Assembly (NCBI RefSeq): GCF_039852015.1
Contig: NZ_CP156628.1
Location: 186,001 to 250,000, forward strand
Length of the DNA stretch: 64,000 nt
Origin: Robbsia sp. KACC 23696
Lineage (GTDB): Bacteria; Pseudomonadota; Gammaproteobacteria; Burkholderiales; Burkholderiaceae
Direction: 5' to 3'
Shown here: positions 19,689-28,660 of the stretch, one piece after another
Layout: every line of letters starts with the position of its first letter
Numbering within the stretch: position 1 is the stretch's first letter
Made by a program: the position numbers and the translations under genes
Notes under the pieces: generated by a model
The model's input: only the letters and a program-made list of their open reading frames with translations
The model's database searches: none
What the model was told of the DNA's origin: nothing

Positions 19689-20558
19689 TTAATCGACCTT
19701 GGCGCTGCCCAGGTCGGCACCGGTGATCGGATTCGCGGTCGGATCCGATTTGGTACGCGCCGCCAATGCGTCGAGGGCCGCGACATCGTCCGCCGAGCCA
19801 TTGACGGAGGCGGTGCCGGGTCCGCCGTCCACCGCCGGCGTCGGCGATTCGACGAACTCCCAGTCATCGCCGCTATTCCACGATCCGGCCACATCGTCGC
19901 CGGATGACATATTGAAATACACGCTGGTGAACTCTGGCTTGCCCGGCAACTTGCCTTGCGGGAAGTTCGGCTGAATCGCGTGCAATGCTTTCTCGAATGA
20001 CTTTTGATGCGCGATTTCCCGCGTCATCAAGAAGCCGAGTGCATCCTTGATGCCGGCATCTTCGGTCACGTTGATCAGTCGCTCGTAGACGATCTTCGCA
20101 CGCGCTTCGGCGGCGATGTTCGAGCGCAAATCCGCCGTCGGCTCACCGATCGTATCGATATAGGCAGCCGACCAAGGCACGCCCGCGGAGTTGGTCAGCG
20201 CCGGGCCGCCGCCATAGAGCAGCGACGTGGTGTGCGAGTCGTTGCCGCCGCCGGTCATCGAACGGTATAGCGTCGCTTCGCTTTCGACCGCCTCGGCAAG
20301 CTGACCCTTCGCGCCCTTGTTCAACATCGCGACGATCGACCCGATGATTTCCAAGTGGCTCAATTCCTCGGTCGCGATATCGAACAGCAGGTCCTTACGG
20401 CCGGGATCGTCCTCGGCGACCGCCTGTGTGAAGTAACGGCACGCCGCGGCCAACTCGCCTTGCGGTCCACCGAATTGTTCCAGCAGCAGGTTTGCAAGCC
20501 CCGGATTCGGGCCGGCGACGCGAACGGTGTATTGGAGACGCTTGTTATGGATAAACAT
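19689..20558 (-). CDS. Manganese catalase family protein
   Basis: Dismutates hydrogen peroxide using a dimanganese centre; cytoplasmic. The 289-residue protein starts MFIHNKRLQYTVRV and shows the four-helix ferritin-like core with metal ligands at about E35 (GPQGELAAA), E65 and H68 (TEELSHLE), and further Glu/His residues in EARAKIVYE and REIAHQKSFEKAL. The C-terminal 60 residues are low-complexity and acidic. GGAG lies about 12 bases before the ATG, which is a little far. No peroxide regulator is adjacent. Confidence 0.92.
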   Translation of the reverse strand: MFIHNKRLQYTVRVAGPNPGLANLLLEQFGGPQGELAAACRYFTQAVAEDDPGRKDLLFDIATEELSHLEIIGSIVAMLNKGAKGQLAEAVESEATLYRSMTGGGNDSHTTSLLYGGGPALTNSAGVPWSAAYIDTIGEPTADLRSNIAAEARAKIVYERLINVTEDAGIKDALGFLMTREIAHQKSFEKALHAIQPNFPQGKLPGKPEFTSVYFNMSSGDDVAGSWNSGDDWEFVESPTPAVDGGPGTASVNGSADDVAALDALAARTKSDPTANPITGADLGSAKVD

Positions 20559-20784
20559 TGTGGGGGTGCTCCGCTCATTGATGTCGTGTGGACAGGCGGT
20601 CGGCAGTCGGGCCTGCTTCGACAGACCGATTCGTCGACCGATGTCGGCAGCGTTCACCTGGTGGCTGTTGTGGCGCGCAGCGTGAGGGGTGCCAAGGAGG
20701 CCTCGGGGTGAGGCGTCCTTGCCATTGACTCAGCACGTGCCGTTCCCGCGCTGCGGTATCGCCGGGAAATTGCCGAATCGATCT

Positions 20785-20818
20785 CGAAAAAGAGCGAGGC
20801 CGCGTGACAGCGGCCTCG
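20785..20818 (-). terminator. Rho-independent terminator of mdlAB
   Basis: CGAGGCCGC (20795-20803) and GCGGCCTCG (20810-20818) form a 9-bp stem with a 6-nt loop. Reading the minus strand it is followed by CTCTTTTTC. It lies 20 bases after the mdlB stop. Confidence 0.88.
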
Positions 20819-20837
20819 GGAAGCGGGGTGCGACGGC

Positions 20838-22697
20838 TCAGCTTTGTTCGCTGACTTCGCCTTGCATTTGCTGGAGAAGATAAAGGCGCTGGTAAATGCC
20901 GCTATCGATTGCCATCAACGTTTCATGGTCGCCGGCTTCGGCGATGCGCCCGTGATTCAAAACGACGATGCGGTCCGCGCGGCGGATCGTCGACAGACGG
21001 TGGGCAATCGAAATCATCGTTACCTTTCCATGGAGCGCCTCCAACGCGCGCTGCACCGTCTGTTCGGTTTCGCTGTCGATATGCGAGGTGGCCTCGTCGA
21101 GCAGCAGGATTTTCGGTTTGCCGGCCAAGGCGCGCGCGATCGCGATCAGTTGTTTTTGCCCGCTCGACAGCCGACCACCATTTTCGCCCATATCGGTCGC
21201 ATAGCCCTGTGGCAATGCCATGACCAACGCATGGGCGCCGGCGGCCTTGGCGGAGGCTTCGATCTGCGCATCGCTCAGGCCGCGGCCCATATCGATGTTT
21301 TCCCGCACGCTGGCGGCAAACAGGAAGGGGTCCTGCGGTACCAGGCCGACGCCGGCGCGGAAGGCCGCATCGCCGATCGTGCGCAAATCCTGTCCATCGA
21401 CGCTGATTGTGCCGTGCTGGGCTGCATAGAAGCGGAGGAGGAGCGAGAGCATCGTCGACTTTCCGCTGCCGGTATGCCCGACGATGCCGTAGAACGCTCC
21501 TGCCGGAATGTTCAGGACGACGTCGTGCAGCACCGGATGCGCCGCGTCATAGCCGAATGTGACGTGGTCGAAATGCACGGCACCGCCTTGCATGTTCTCG
21601 ACATCGCCGACGAGCGGACCGTTTGCCGCTGCTCCTTCTAACGCGAACGCCGACGCCGACACGATTGCCGGCGGCAGCGCTTCCTCGAGCAAGCCGTTGA
21701 CACGCGCCGCCGCGACGACGGCCTGTTGCAACTGGCTGAATTGCATCGTGATCTGGATCAACGGTTCGACGACCCGCGCGATATAGCTGACGAAGGCATA
21801 GAGGATCCCGACCTGTGCGCTCGACATGGTCTGCAAGCCGAAGCCGTACAGCACGACGACGAGAATCAACACGTTCAACAAGTCGAGCGCCGGGCGCAGC
21901 AGCCAGGCATTGACGACCAGTTCCGCGCGCCGCGCCTGATACTGCGCATTATTCGTCGTGACGAAGCGCTGAGTGAATCGGCCCGCCGCATTGCTGGCCT
22001 GCACGATCGGCATGCCGGCAATCGATTCGCCCATTTGTGCATTGATATCGCTGCGCAACTGCCGCGCGCGGGCCACCGACGGTGCGCTCCACCGCTGATA
22101 CAGCCAGACGATCAGCACCATCGCCGGCACCAGCATCAGGACGATCAGCATCAGCCGCCAGTCGAGCCAGGCCATTGCCAGCAGCGCGCCCAGTACGACG
22201 ATGCAACTGTCCAGCATCACGAACAGGACTTGCACATAGAGCGCTTTGACCGATTCGGTGTCGTTCGTCACCCGACTGACCAATTGCCCGGTGATCGCCT
22301 TATCGAAGAACGCCATCGGCAAGCGCATAACGTGGCCATAGACCTGCTCGCGCAGACGCCGGACCGAGCGCATTGCCACGCCCGCCAGCCGCGTCAATTG
22401 GAAATAGCGGATCACGCCGGCCAGACAGGCGCTCACGGCACCGAGCGTCAGCAGCATGATGATCGGTGTCCAGGCCAGCCGGTGCGGCAAAAGATAGGTA
22501 TCGATGAAACGCTTGCCGAGAAGCGGCGACAACGCCTCCAACAGCGCCGCGGCGGTGAGCCAGGCGGTGCCGAGCAGGATATGCCGACGCTCCGGTGCGG
22601 CGGCGCGCCTTAAAAGCGCGAATGCGGCGCGGCGTTCGCTGCGGGCATTGCCGGTATCGGTCGTCACGTTCGGTGTTTCCGTGGTGTCAGATGGCAT
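20838..22697 (-). CDS. mdlB: ABC exporter half-transporter, MdlB type
   Basis: Fused membrane-ATPase half of a type IV ABC exporter, 619 residues. The six-span membrane domain fills about 40-330 (VISRVTNDTES-like coupling region reads VSRVTNDTESVK). The nucleotide-binding domain has Walker A GHTGSGKST, a degenerate signature LSSGQKQ, Walker B ILLLDEATSHID and an H-loop. It overlaps the upstream mdlA by 11 bases, so translation is coupled and the two should form a heterodimer as in E. coli MdlA/MdlB. Substrate is unknown (multidrug or lipid export is typical). Confidence 0.92.
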   Translation of the reverse strand: MPSDTTETPNVTTDTGNARSERRAAFALLRRAAAPERRHILLGTAWLTAAALLEALSPLLGKRFIDTYLLPHRLAWTPIIMLLTLGAVSACLAGVIRYFQLTRLAGVAMRSVRRLREQVYGHVMRLPMAFFDKAITGQLVSRVTNDTESVKALYVQVLFVMLDSCIVVLGALLAMAWLDWRLMLIVLMLVPAMVLIVWLYQRWSAPSVARARQLRSDINAQMGESIAGMPIVQASNAAGRFTQRFVTTNNAQYQARRAELVVNAWLLRPALDLLNVLILVVVLYGFGLQTMSSAQVGILYAFVSYIARVVEPLIQITMQFSQLQQAVVAAARVNGLLEEALPPAIVSASAFALEGAAANGPLVGDVENMQGGAVHFDHVTFGYDAAHPVLHDVVLNIPAGAFYGIVGHTGSGKSTMLSLLLRFYAAQHGTISVDGQDLRTIGDAAFRAGVGLVPQDPFLFAASVRENIDMGRGLSDAQIEASAKAAGAHALVMALPQGYATDMGENGGRLSSGQKQLIAIARALAGKPKILLLDEATSHIDSETEQTVQRALEALHGKVTMISIAHRLSTIRRADRIVVLNHGRIAEAGDHETLMAIDSGIYQRLYLLQQMQGEVSEQS

Positions 22698-24477
22698 CGA
22701 GACTGGCCTCTAGCTGCTGGTAACGCCATTGGCGAGCGTACCAACCGTCCCGTTCCAATAAGGCGGCGTGATTGCCGTGCTCGATGATGTGCCCCTCGTG
22801 ACGGCTTTCGACGCCGCCCAGGACGATGATGTCGTCGGCGTCGGCCACCGCGGACAGGCGATGGCTGACGATCAGCACGGTGCGGCCACGGCGTGCGTCG
22901 CGCAGATGTTGCAGGATCTGCGTCTCGGTGCCGGTATCGACGGCGGACAAGGCATCGTCGAGTAGCAGCAGCGGCGCATCGGCAAGCAAGGCGCGGGCGA
23001 TGGCGATGCGCTGGCGTTGACCGCCCGACAGCGATACGCCGCGCTCGCCCACGGGGGTGCGATAGCCTTGAGGCAAACGCAGGATATCGTCGTGCACGGC
23101 GGCCAGCCGGGCGACGCGCTCGATCTCGTCCTGCGGCGCGTCGGGGCGCGCGAGTGCGATATTGTCGGCGACGGAGGCGGAGAACAGGAAAGGTTCCTGC
23201 GGCACCCAGGCCATTTGCTCTCGTAGTGCCTGGAGCGAATAGCTCGCCAGTGGCTCCCCCTGCCAGAGAATGTCGCCTTGTTGCAGGGGATAGTGGCGCA
23301 ATAACAGACGGAGCAGGGTCGACTTACCAGCCCCCGTCGTCCCGACGATGCCGAGCGTGCTGCCCGCCGCGACGGAAAACGAGACATCGTTGATCGCGGC
23401 GCGCGGTTGGTCGGCGTAACGGAACGTCAGCGCATCGAACCGCAAGGCCGCCGGGGCCGTCGACGCTTGGCCTTGCGCGGCGCGCTCGCGTTTGCCGTCG
23501 TCGCGGACCTCGGATTCGGCGGAAAGGAGCGGATTCAAGCGGGTCCAGGCGGCGCGTCCGCGCTCGATCAGCGACAGCACCCAGCCGGCGGCGAACATCG
23601 GCCAGATCAGCTGTCCCAGATACATGCTGAAGCTGGTCAAGCTACCGATGGTCATCTGCGCGGTCCAGACCAGATAGCCGCCGTATGCCAGCGTGATCGT
23701 CGTGGAGGCCGTCAGCGCGATGCCGATGAGCGGCGAAAACGCCGCTTCCCAGCGTTGGGCCTCGAGATTGCTGTCGGCCGCATCGCGGGCCAAGCCGGCC
23801 AATACCTGCTCATTATGCGATTCCAGGCCCAAGGCGCGGACCGTACGCACGCCACTCAGCGTTTCCTGCACATGGTCGTTCAGTTTACTGAATCGGCCCA
23901 AAGAATCCCGCCACGCGTGGTGGATGCGGTTCGAGATCAGATAGAAGCCGAACGCCATGAAGGGAAAGGGCAGCAATGCGGCAAGACTGAGTCGCCAGTC
24001 GATGCCGCCGGTCATCATCGCGACCACCAGGATCAGCGTCATCGAGCCATCGAAACCGGCCAGCAGGGCCTCGCCGGCCGACATTTCGACCGCGTCGATG
24101 TCATTGGTGGCTCGCGCCATCAGATCGCCGGTACGGTGCCGATGGAAAAATCCCGGGCTTTGCTCGGAAAGGGTCCGATAAATGCGCTCGCGCAGCGACG
24201 TGCCCAGCCGATAGGCGGCGGCGTACAGCGTAATGCGCCAACCCACGCGGAGGAAGTAGATCGCGAGCCCCATCGCCAGCAGGATCGCCAGATCGCCCAA
24301 CAACGTGGAAAAGCCGAGGCGGTGCGCAACCAGTGCGTCGATGATCCGACCCACCATGCGCGGGATCATGACGCTGAGGACTGCGACGCCCGCGAGCATG
24401 ACGGCGGACGCGGCGTAGGGGCGCCAATGCTGGCGCGTGAAGGTCGCCAGAAGGCGTAACAAGGACATGGATTGCAT
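22687..24477 (-). CDS. mdlA: ABC exporter half-transporter, MdlA type
   Basis: First gene of the exporter pair, 596 residues. Membrane domain about 20-310 (RHRTGDLMARATNDIDAVEM), then an ATPase with Walker A GTTGAGKST, canonical signature LSGGQRQRIAIARA, Walker B LLLLDDALSAVDT. The catalytic Glu after Walker B is Asp, as in E. coli MdlA, while MdlB keeps Glu: an asymmetric heterodimer with one degenerate site. ATG 24477 and 24468 are both possible; no clear ribosome binding site is seen. The spacer 24478-24656 to the next gene region contains no recognised feature. Confidence 0.92.
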   Translation of the reverse strand: MQSMSLLRLLATFTRQHWRPYAASAVMLAGVAVLSVMIPRMVGRIIDALVAHRLGFSTLLGDLAILLAMGLAIYFLRVGWRITLYAAAYRLGTSLRERIYRTLSEQSPGFFHRHRTGDLMARATNDIDAVEMSAGEALLAGFDGSMTLILVVAMMTGGIDWRLSLAALLPFPFMAFGFYLISNRIHHAWRDSLGRFSKLNDHVQETLSGVRTVRALGLESHNEQVLAGLARDAADSNLEAQRWEAAFSPLIGIALTASTTITLAYGGYLVWTAQMTIGSLTSFSMYLGQLIWPMFAAGWVLSLIERGRAAWTRLNPLLSAESEVRDDGKRERAAQGQASTAPAALRFDALTFRYADQPRAAINDVSFSVAAGSTLGIVGTTGAGKSTLLRLLLRHYPLQQGDILWQGEPLASYSLQALREQMAWVPQEPFLFSASVADNIALARPDAPQDEIERVARLAAVHDDILRLPQGYRTPVGERGVSLSGGQRQRIAIARALLADAPLLLLDDALSAVDTGTETQILQHLRDARRGRTVLIVSHRLSAVADADDIIVLGGVESRHEGHIIEHGNHAALLERDGWYARQWRYQQLEASLDAI

Positions 24478-24656
24478 AGAGGCGCTGTTGCGGCAGCGCT
24501 GGGATAAAGCCGGCACCGAAGCGGGCCCTGCGGGCAGATTGTCCCGTTGGCCGCACGTCGGCCCAGGGGCGCCCGAGGCGCCAGTCAGCCTGCCGTAAGT
24601 CGACCGCTAGTGTAGCGGACTCGGATGACAGGCGCTTCGCGGCGCATTAGCCCCCG

Positions 24657-25994
24657 TCAGCGAAGGGTCGGTGGCGGCACGAGCGTATCGGGCGTGCCGG
24701 CGTGGGCGGCAGCGTGCCGGCTCGGATAGCCCGGCTGTACGCGAACCCAGCGCCGACGCGCCCGCTCCAGCGGCTGGTCGACGACATAATAGACCAGCAA
24801 GGACAGGGCGACGATGACGACCAGCAGTAGCGGTAACCAGGGCAGACGGGCCGCTGTGCCGGCCGGCAACAGTCCACGGCCATGCACGGCCAGCAGGACG
24901 ATCCCGTGAATTAGATAGACCTCGTACGACAGCGCACCGAAAAGGCGGTCGAGACGGGCCCGATCGATCCGTCGCCATGCGCTCACCGGGCCGGCAGCGG
25001 ACGTCGTCGCCGATGCCGCGCTGCTCGCCACCGTCTTGCCGGCTGGGCGGACGCGGGTGGTCGTCATCGCATAGGGCAGCAGCGCGACCGCGATCAGCAG
25101 ATTCGCGAAGGTGTTGAAGTAGGACATGACGCCGTAATTGCTGCCGAAGAACATTACGCCGCGTAAAGGATGGATGGCGGCGCAGATCGCCAGGATGGCT
25201 AAGGCGACGGCGGCGCCGCCCTGTACCTGGGCCGACGAGAAGTGCCAGTCGCGCCGTGCCACCCAGGCCCCGGCGACAAAAAATGCCAGGTAATCGGGCA
25301 ATACGCCGATCGTCGAATCGTCGCCGCGATAGGCGAGCAGCATATGTAACAAACCCAGGGCACAAACGACGAACAGCAGCATCGGCCCGAGGCGGCCGCC
25401 GACGGTTTTTTGACTGGCGTCACCGCGTGCGGCGGGCGCCACGCCATGCGGGATGTCCGATGCCGGCTTGGGCGACCAGGCCCGGTCCAATAGCCAGATG
25501 ACCAGCGGCGCCACGACATAGAACTGCAGTTCCACGTCGATCGACCACAGTGGCGCAATCACGCGCCAGGCCGGCGTGATCGTCGCATAGCCGAAAAGCA
25601 GCACGTGCGACAGATAGTAGTGGAGCACGGCAACGGTGCCTGTTGCGGAAGCGGCGCTGGCGGCCGTATCCGCGCCAGCGCCCGACGCGGGTGTCAGCGA
25701 GGGATGCGGCAAGGCGATCCAGCCGCAGGCGGCGCAGAACAACATCAACGCCAGCGCCGCATAAAACACGGGGAAAATGCGCCAGATCCGGGAGAGATAG
25801 AAGGTGCGGATCGGACGCGCGACATGCCGGTATTCCGCATGCCACATTCGGTCGATCCAATAGCCGCTCAACGCGAAGAACAGAAAGACTGCCGACGCGC
25901 CCAGCTTCAACGGCGTCGTGTGCGTGACGAACACGATGAAGGCGAGCCAGAGGCGGAAGGCGCCTGGTGCGAGGACGGGCAGTGTGAAACGCAT
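24657..25994 (-). CDS. Membrane acyltransferase family 3 (OafA/YrhL-like)
   Basis: An integral membrane O-acyltransferase of 445 residues that would transfer acyl groups onto a surface sugar or lipid. About ten hydrophobic segments are visible; the first carries FRLWLAFIVFVTHTTP with the Arg...His pair seen in the family, and FFALSGYWIDR follows. Ala-rich hydrophilic loops interrupt the membrane part near 120 and 320. GAGAGGTG precedes the ATG at 25994. The gene is isolated from any polysaccharide cluster, so the acceptor cannot be guessed. Confidence 0.87.
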   Translation of the reverse strand: MRFTLPVLAPGAFRLWLAFIVFVTHTTPLKLGASAVFLFFALSGYWIDRMWHAEYRHVARPIRTFYLSRIWRIFPVFYAALALMLFCAACGWIALPHPSLTPASGAGADTAASAASATGTVAVLHYYLSHVLLFGYATITPAWRVIAPLWSIDVELQFYVVAPLVIWLLDRAWSPKPASDIPHGVAPAARGDASQKTVGGRLGPMLLFVVCALGLLHMLLAYRGDDSTIGVLPDYLAFFVAGAWVARRDWHFSSAQVQGGAAVALAILAICAAIHPLRGVMFFGSNYGVMSYFNTFANLLIAVALLPYAMTTTRVRPAGKTVASSAASATTSAAGPVSAWRRIDRARLDRLFGALSYEVYLIHGIVLLAVHGRGLLPAGTAARLPWLPLLLVVIVALSLLVYYVVDQPLERARRRWVRVQPGYPSRHAAAHAGTPDTLVPPPTLR

Positions 25995-26110
25995 GAACGG
26001 CACCTCTCGATGCACTGCGGTTGGACTAGCGGCCGGGCGGCGCCGAGCCAGAAATAGCATAACAGGCGTTCGAAAATGCCGTGTTCCGTCGCGTATTGGC
26101 AGTTAAATCG

Positions 26111-26173
26111 GCGTGAGGTGCGTGAGGTGCGTAAGGTGCGTGAGATGCGTAAGGTGCGTGAGGTGCGTAAGGG
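26111..26173. repeat. Seven tandem copies of a 9-bp repeat
   Basis: Unit GCGTGAGGT with variant GCGTAAGGT and one GCGTGAGAT repeats head to tail seven times. The variants partly alternate, giving an 18-bp higher-order period. It lies 28 bases after the ssuD stop (in ssuD direction) and about 115 bases upstream of the acyltransferase start. Confidence 0.92.
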
Positions 26174-26201
26174 AGGGCGCTAGGGGCGGCAGCGTGATGC
26201 G

Positions 26202-27323
26202 TCAGGCGGCAGCGCGACCGACACGTGCCGCGCGCGCTTCCTCGGCGGCCAGACGCGCACGCGCCACCGGCAACAGGTCGCGGCCATAGGTCAGCGCGTC
26301 TTCCAGCGGATCGAAGCCGCGGATCAGGAAGGTGGTGATGCCGAGCCGGTAATACTCGACTAGCGCTTCGCTCACCTGTTCCGGCGTCCCGACGAGGCCG
26401 GTCGAATTACCCGCGGCCTTGGTCAACGCCGCCATCCCGGTCCAGAGCCGCTTGTCGACGACGGTGCCTTGCGATGCGGCTGCCAGCAGCCGTTGCGAGC
26501 CCGCGTTTTGCGGGTCCTGCGGCCGACGTGTGAAATTCGGCGAACGCGTGACGACTTGCTTGGCTTGTTCGAGGATCGCGTCGGCGCGGGCCCAGGCGGC
26601 CTCTTCCGTCGCGGCGACGATCGGGCGCAGCGACAGACTGAAACGGATTTTGTCCTGGCGTCCATATCGCGCCGCCGCGGCCTTCACGCGGCCGAGCAGT
26701 TCGGCGACCTGCGCGAGCGATTCGCCCCACAGGGCATAGACATCCGCATGCTTGCCCGCCACTTCGATGGCGGCGTCCGACGCGCCCCCGAAATACACCG
26801 GCAAATGCGGCAGATCGGCGCGCGGTACCGGGCGAATCTGCGATTTATGGCCCTTCACTTGATAGAACTCGCCTTGATGATCGAACGGCGTCTCGCGGGT
26901 CCAGGACTGTTTCACGACGTCCAGATATTCATCGGTGCGGCGGTAGCGTGCCGCATGATCGAGAAAGTCGCCATCGCGTTGCTGCTCGGTGTCGTCGCCA
27001 CCGGAAATGATATGCACGGCCAGGCGCCCATCGCCGAAATGATCTAGCGTCGCGAGCTGACGTGCCGCCAGTGTCGGCGCGACAAAGCCGGGGCGGTGGG
27101 CAAGCAGGACGCCGAGGCGCTTCGTTCGGTTCAACACATACGAGGCAATCTGCGCGCCATCGGGCGAGGCGCTCGAGTGCGCGATCAGCACACGGTCGAA
27201 CCCCCCGTATTCATGGGCCTGCGCGACGGCGCCGATGTACGGCACATTCAAGGTCGGCCCTTGCGGCAGATGGGTTTCGCTGGACTCTTGGTGACTGACG
27301 TAACCGATGAATTCGATGCTCAT
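26202..27323 (-). CDS. ssuD: FMNH2-dependent alkanesulfonate monooxygenase-like (LLM class)
   Basis: A flavin-dependent monooxygenase of 373 residues that would desulfonate alkanesulfonates to aldehyde and sulfite. It follows the SsuD pattern: ALWGES, RFSLSLRPIVAATEEAAWA, and LVGTPEQVSEALVEYYRLGITTFLIRGFDP near the C-terminus. It uses reduced FMN supplied by a separate reductase, which is absent from the window. It is divergent from ssuA across a 212-base regulatory spacer. GGAG lies eight bases before the ATG. A dimethylsulfone or other sulfonate specificity is possible; the class is confident. Confidence 0.88.
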   Translation of the reverse strand: MSIEFIGYVSHQESSETHLPQGPTLNVPYIGAVAQAHEYGGFDRVLIAHSSASPDGAQIASYVLNRTKRLGVLLAHRPGFVAPTLAARQLATLDHFGDGRLAVHIISGGDDTEQQRDGDFLDHAARYRRTDEYLDVVKQSWTRETPFDHQGEFYQVKGHKSQIRPVPRADLPHLPVYFGGASDAAIEVAGKHADVYALWGESLAQVAELLGRVKAAAARYGRQDKIRFSLSLRPIVAATEEAAWARADAILEQAKQVVTRSPNFTRRPQDPQNAGSQRLLAAASQGTVVDKRLWTGMAALTKAAGNSTGLVGTPEQVSEALVEYYRLGITTFLIRGFDPLEDALTYGRDLLPVARARLAAEEARAARVGRAAA

Positions 27324-27429
27324 GCGTGTTCTCCGAGAAGACTTTCCATGCGGGGACGACCGTCCCGTCCGCTCACGATAGCGGGCACGCGCGGTGAATC
27401 GCAAACGAGCATTTCCGATAAGGATATGA

Positions 27430-27486
27430 AGAAATCGCTTCTATCGATCTTAGAAATGCTTCTTTGGGATGCCGCGAAGCGGCATC
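27430..27486. promoter_or_regulatory. ssu divergent control region: 22-bp-spaced direct repeat and hairpin
   Basis: AGAAATCGCTTCT (27430-27442) and AGAAATGCTTCT (27452-27463) repeat at a 22-bp interval, about two helical turns. Then comes a perfect 8-bp hairpin with loop GAA (27468-27486). In related bacteria divergent ssu genes are controlled by CysB/SsuR-type LysR proteins, so these are candidate sites. No LysR gene is adjacent. Confidence 0.45.
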
Positions 27487-27535
27487 TAGCATGTGAGGTC
27501 CACCACCTGCTCCGGTTGTGCCGGAATCGAGATCC

Positions 27536-28660
27536 ATGTCGAAGCCACTGATCCAGCTGCTCCCGTCGTACCGTTCGCCGCAGATCCAACGCCCTTTCGC
27601 CAATACCGACGCGCAGGCAGGCGCCGATGCGGCCGCGATGGGTTGCCGCGAGCCTGGACGCCGGGCGTGGTTGCGGCAGGCGGCGTCCCTCGGGGCCTTG
27701 GCGGCGGCCGGCGGCATGCCCTGGCAGGCGTGGGCGGCAACGGCCGCGCCCGGGCCTGCAGGACAGGTATCGGATGCGGCGTTGAAGAATGTGACCTTGC
27801 GTGTCGGCGACCAGACCGGCGCAACGCGCGGTTTCCTGGAAGCCGCCGGCTTATTGAAAAACGTGCCTTACAAGATCGAATGGTCGGTCTTTCCGACCGC
27901 GGCCGCCTTGCACGAAGCGCTAAAAGCGAACGCGACCGATATCGGTTCGGCGAACGATTCACCGACTGTCACGGCGATTGCCGGCGGCTCGACGGTGCAG
28001 GTCGTATCGGCATGGCAGCGTCTGCGCGCCACCGATACGTCCTTGCTGACGCCACACGGCAGCAAGATTCAGTCGTTGCAGGCATTGCGCGGCAAAACCA
28101 TTTCGCCCACGACGCGCGGCAGCGTCGGCCATTTCCTGGTCGTCGGTCTGTTGGAGAAGGCCGGCATTCCTCTGGACGATGTGAAATTGGCGTTCCTCGC
28201 GCCCACGGATGCCAGCGCCGCGTTTGCAAGCGGCAGTATCGACGCCTGGTCCACCTGGGGCGTTTTCCGCGCGCGGACCGTCGGCGTGTTGCACGCGCAG
28301 ATCCTCGACAACGGTGCGAGCGTGAACTCCGGGCTGCTGTTGCTGAGCGCGCATCCCGACGCGCTGAAGGATCCCGCCAAGGTGGCGGCCATCGCCCATT
28401 ACTCGCGACTGCAAGATCAGGCGTATGCGTGGGGTCGGGCAAACCGCGCCGGCTATATCGATTGGTTCAAGCAGTTCTCGAAGCAGGATGAGCAAGTTGC
28501 GGCGGGCACCTACGAGGATTCGGTCGGCTATCAGCGTCAGCCGATCGCCACAGGCGTCCAGCAACGGGTCGATGAAACCTACAAGACCTGGATCGGCGCG
28601 GGGTTGTTGAAACCCGGTGTCGATCTGGCCAGCCACCTCTATCATGGGGTAACGGTATGA
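27536..28660 (+). CDS. ssuA: Aliphatic sulfonate ABC transporter, substrate-binding protein
   Basis: Periplasmic ligand-binding component, 374 residues. It has an unusually long N-terminus (about 70 residues) before the mature domain, ending in a twin-arginine-like export signal: GRRAWLRQAASLGALAAAGG and cleavage near WAATAA. The mature part reads ALKNVTLRVGDQTG, TDIGSANDSPTVTAIAGGS and LRGKTISPTTRGSVGHF, as in SsuA/TauA-type NMT1-like proteins. Its stop overlaps ssuC by four bases (ATGA). Probably binds an organosulfonate. Confidence 0.86.
   Translation: MSKPLIQLLPSYRSPQIQRPFANTDAQAGADAAAMGCREPGRRAWLRQAASLGALAAAGGMPWQAWAATAAPGPAGQVSDAALKNVTLRVGDQTGATRGFLEAAGLLKNVPYKIEWSVFPTAAALHEALKANATDIGSANDSPTVTAIAGGSTVQVVSAWQRLRATDTSLLTPHGSKIQSLQALRGKTISPTTRGSVGHFLVVGLLEKAGIPLDDVKLAFLAPTDASAAFASGSIDAWSTWGVFRARTVGVLHAQILDNGASVNSGLLLLSAHPDALKDPAKVAAIAHYSRLQDQAYAWGRANRAGYIDWFKQFSKQDEQVAAGTYEDSVGYQRQPIATGVQQRVDETYKTWIGAGLLKPGVDLASHLYHGVTV

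Noticed and set aside
26111-26173. CRISPR-like array
   Set aside because: The repeats are 9 bp, directly adjacent and without spacers, so this is a simple tandem repeat.
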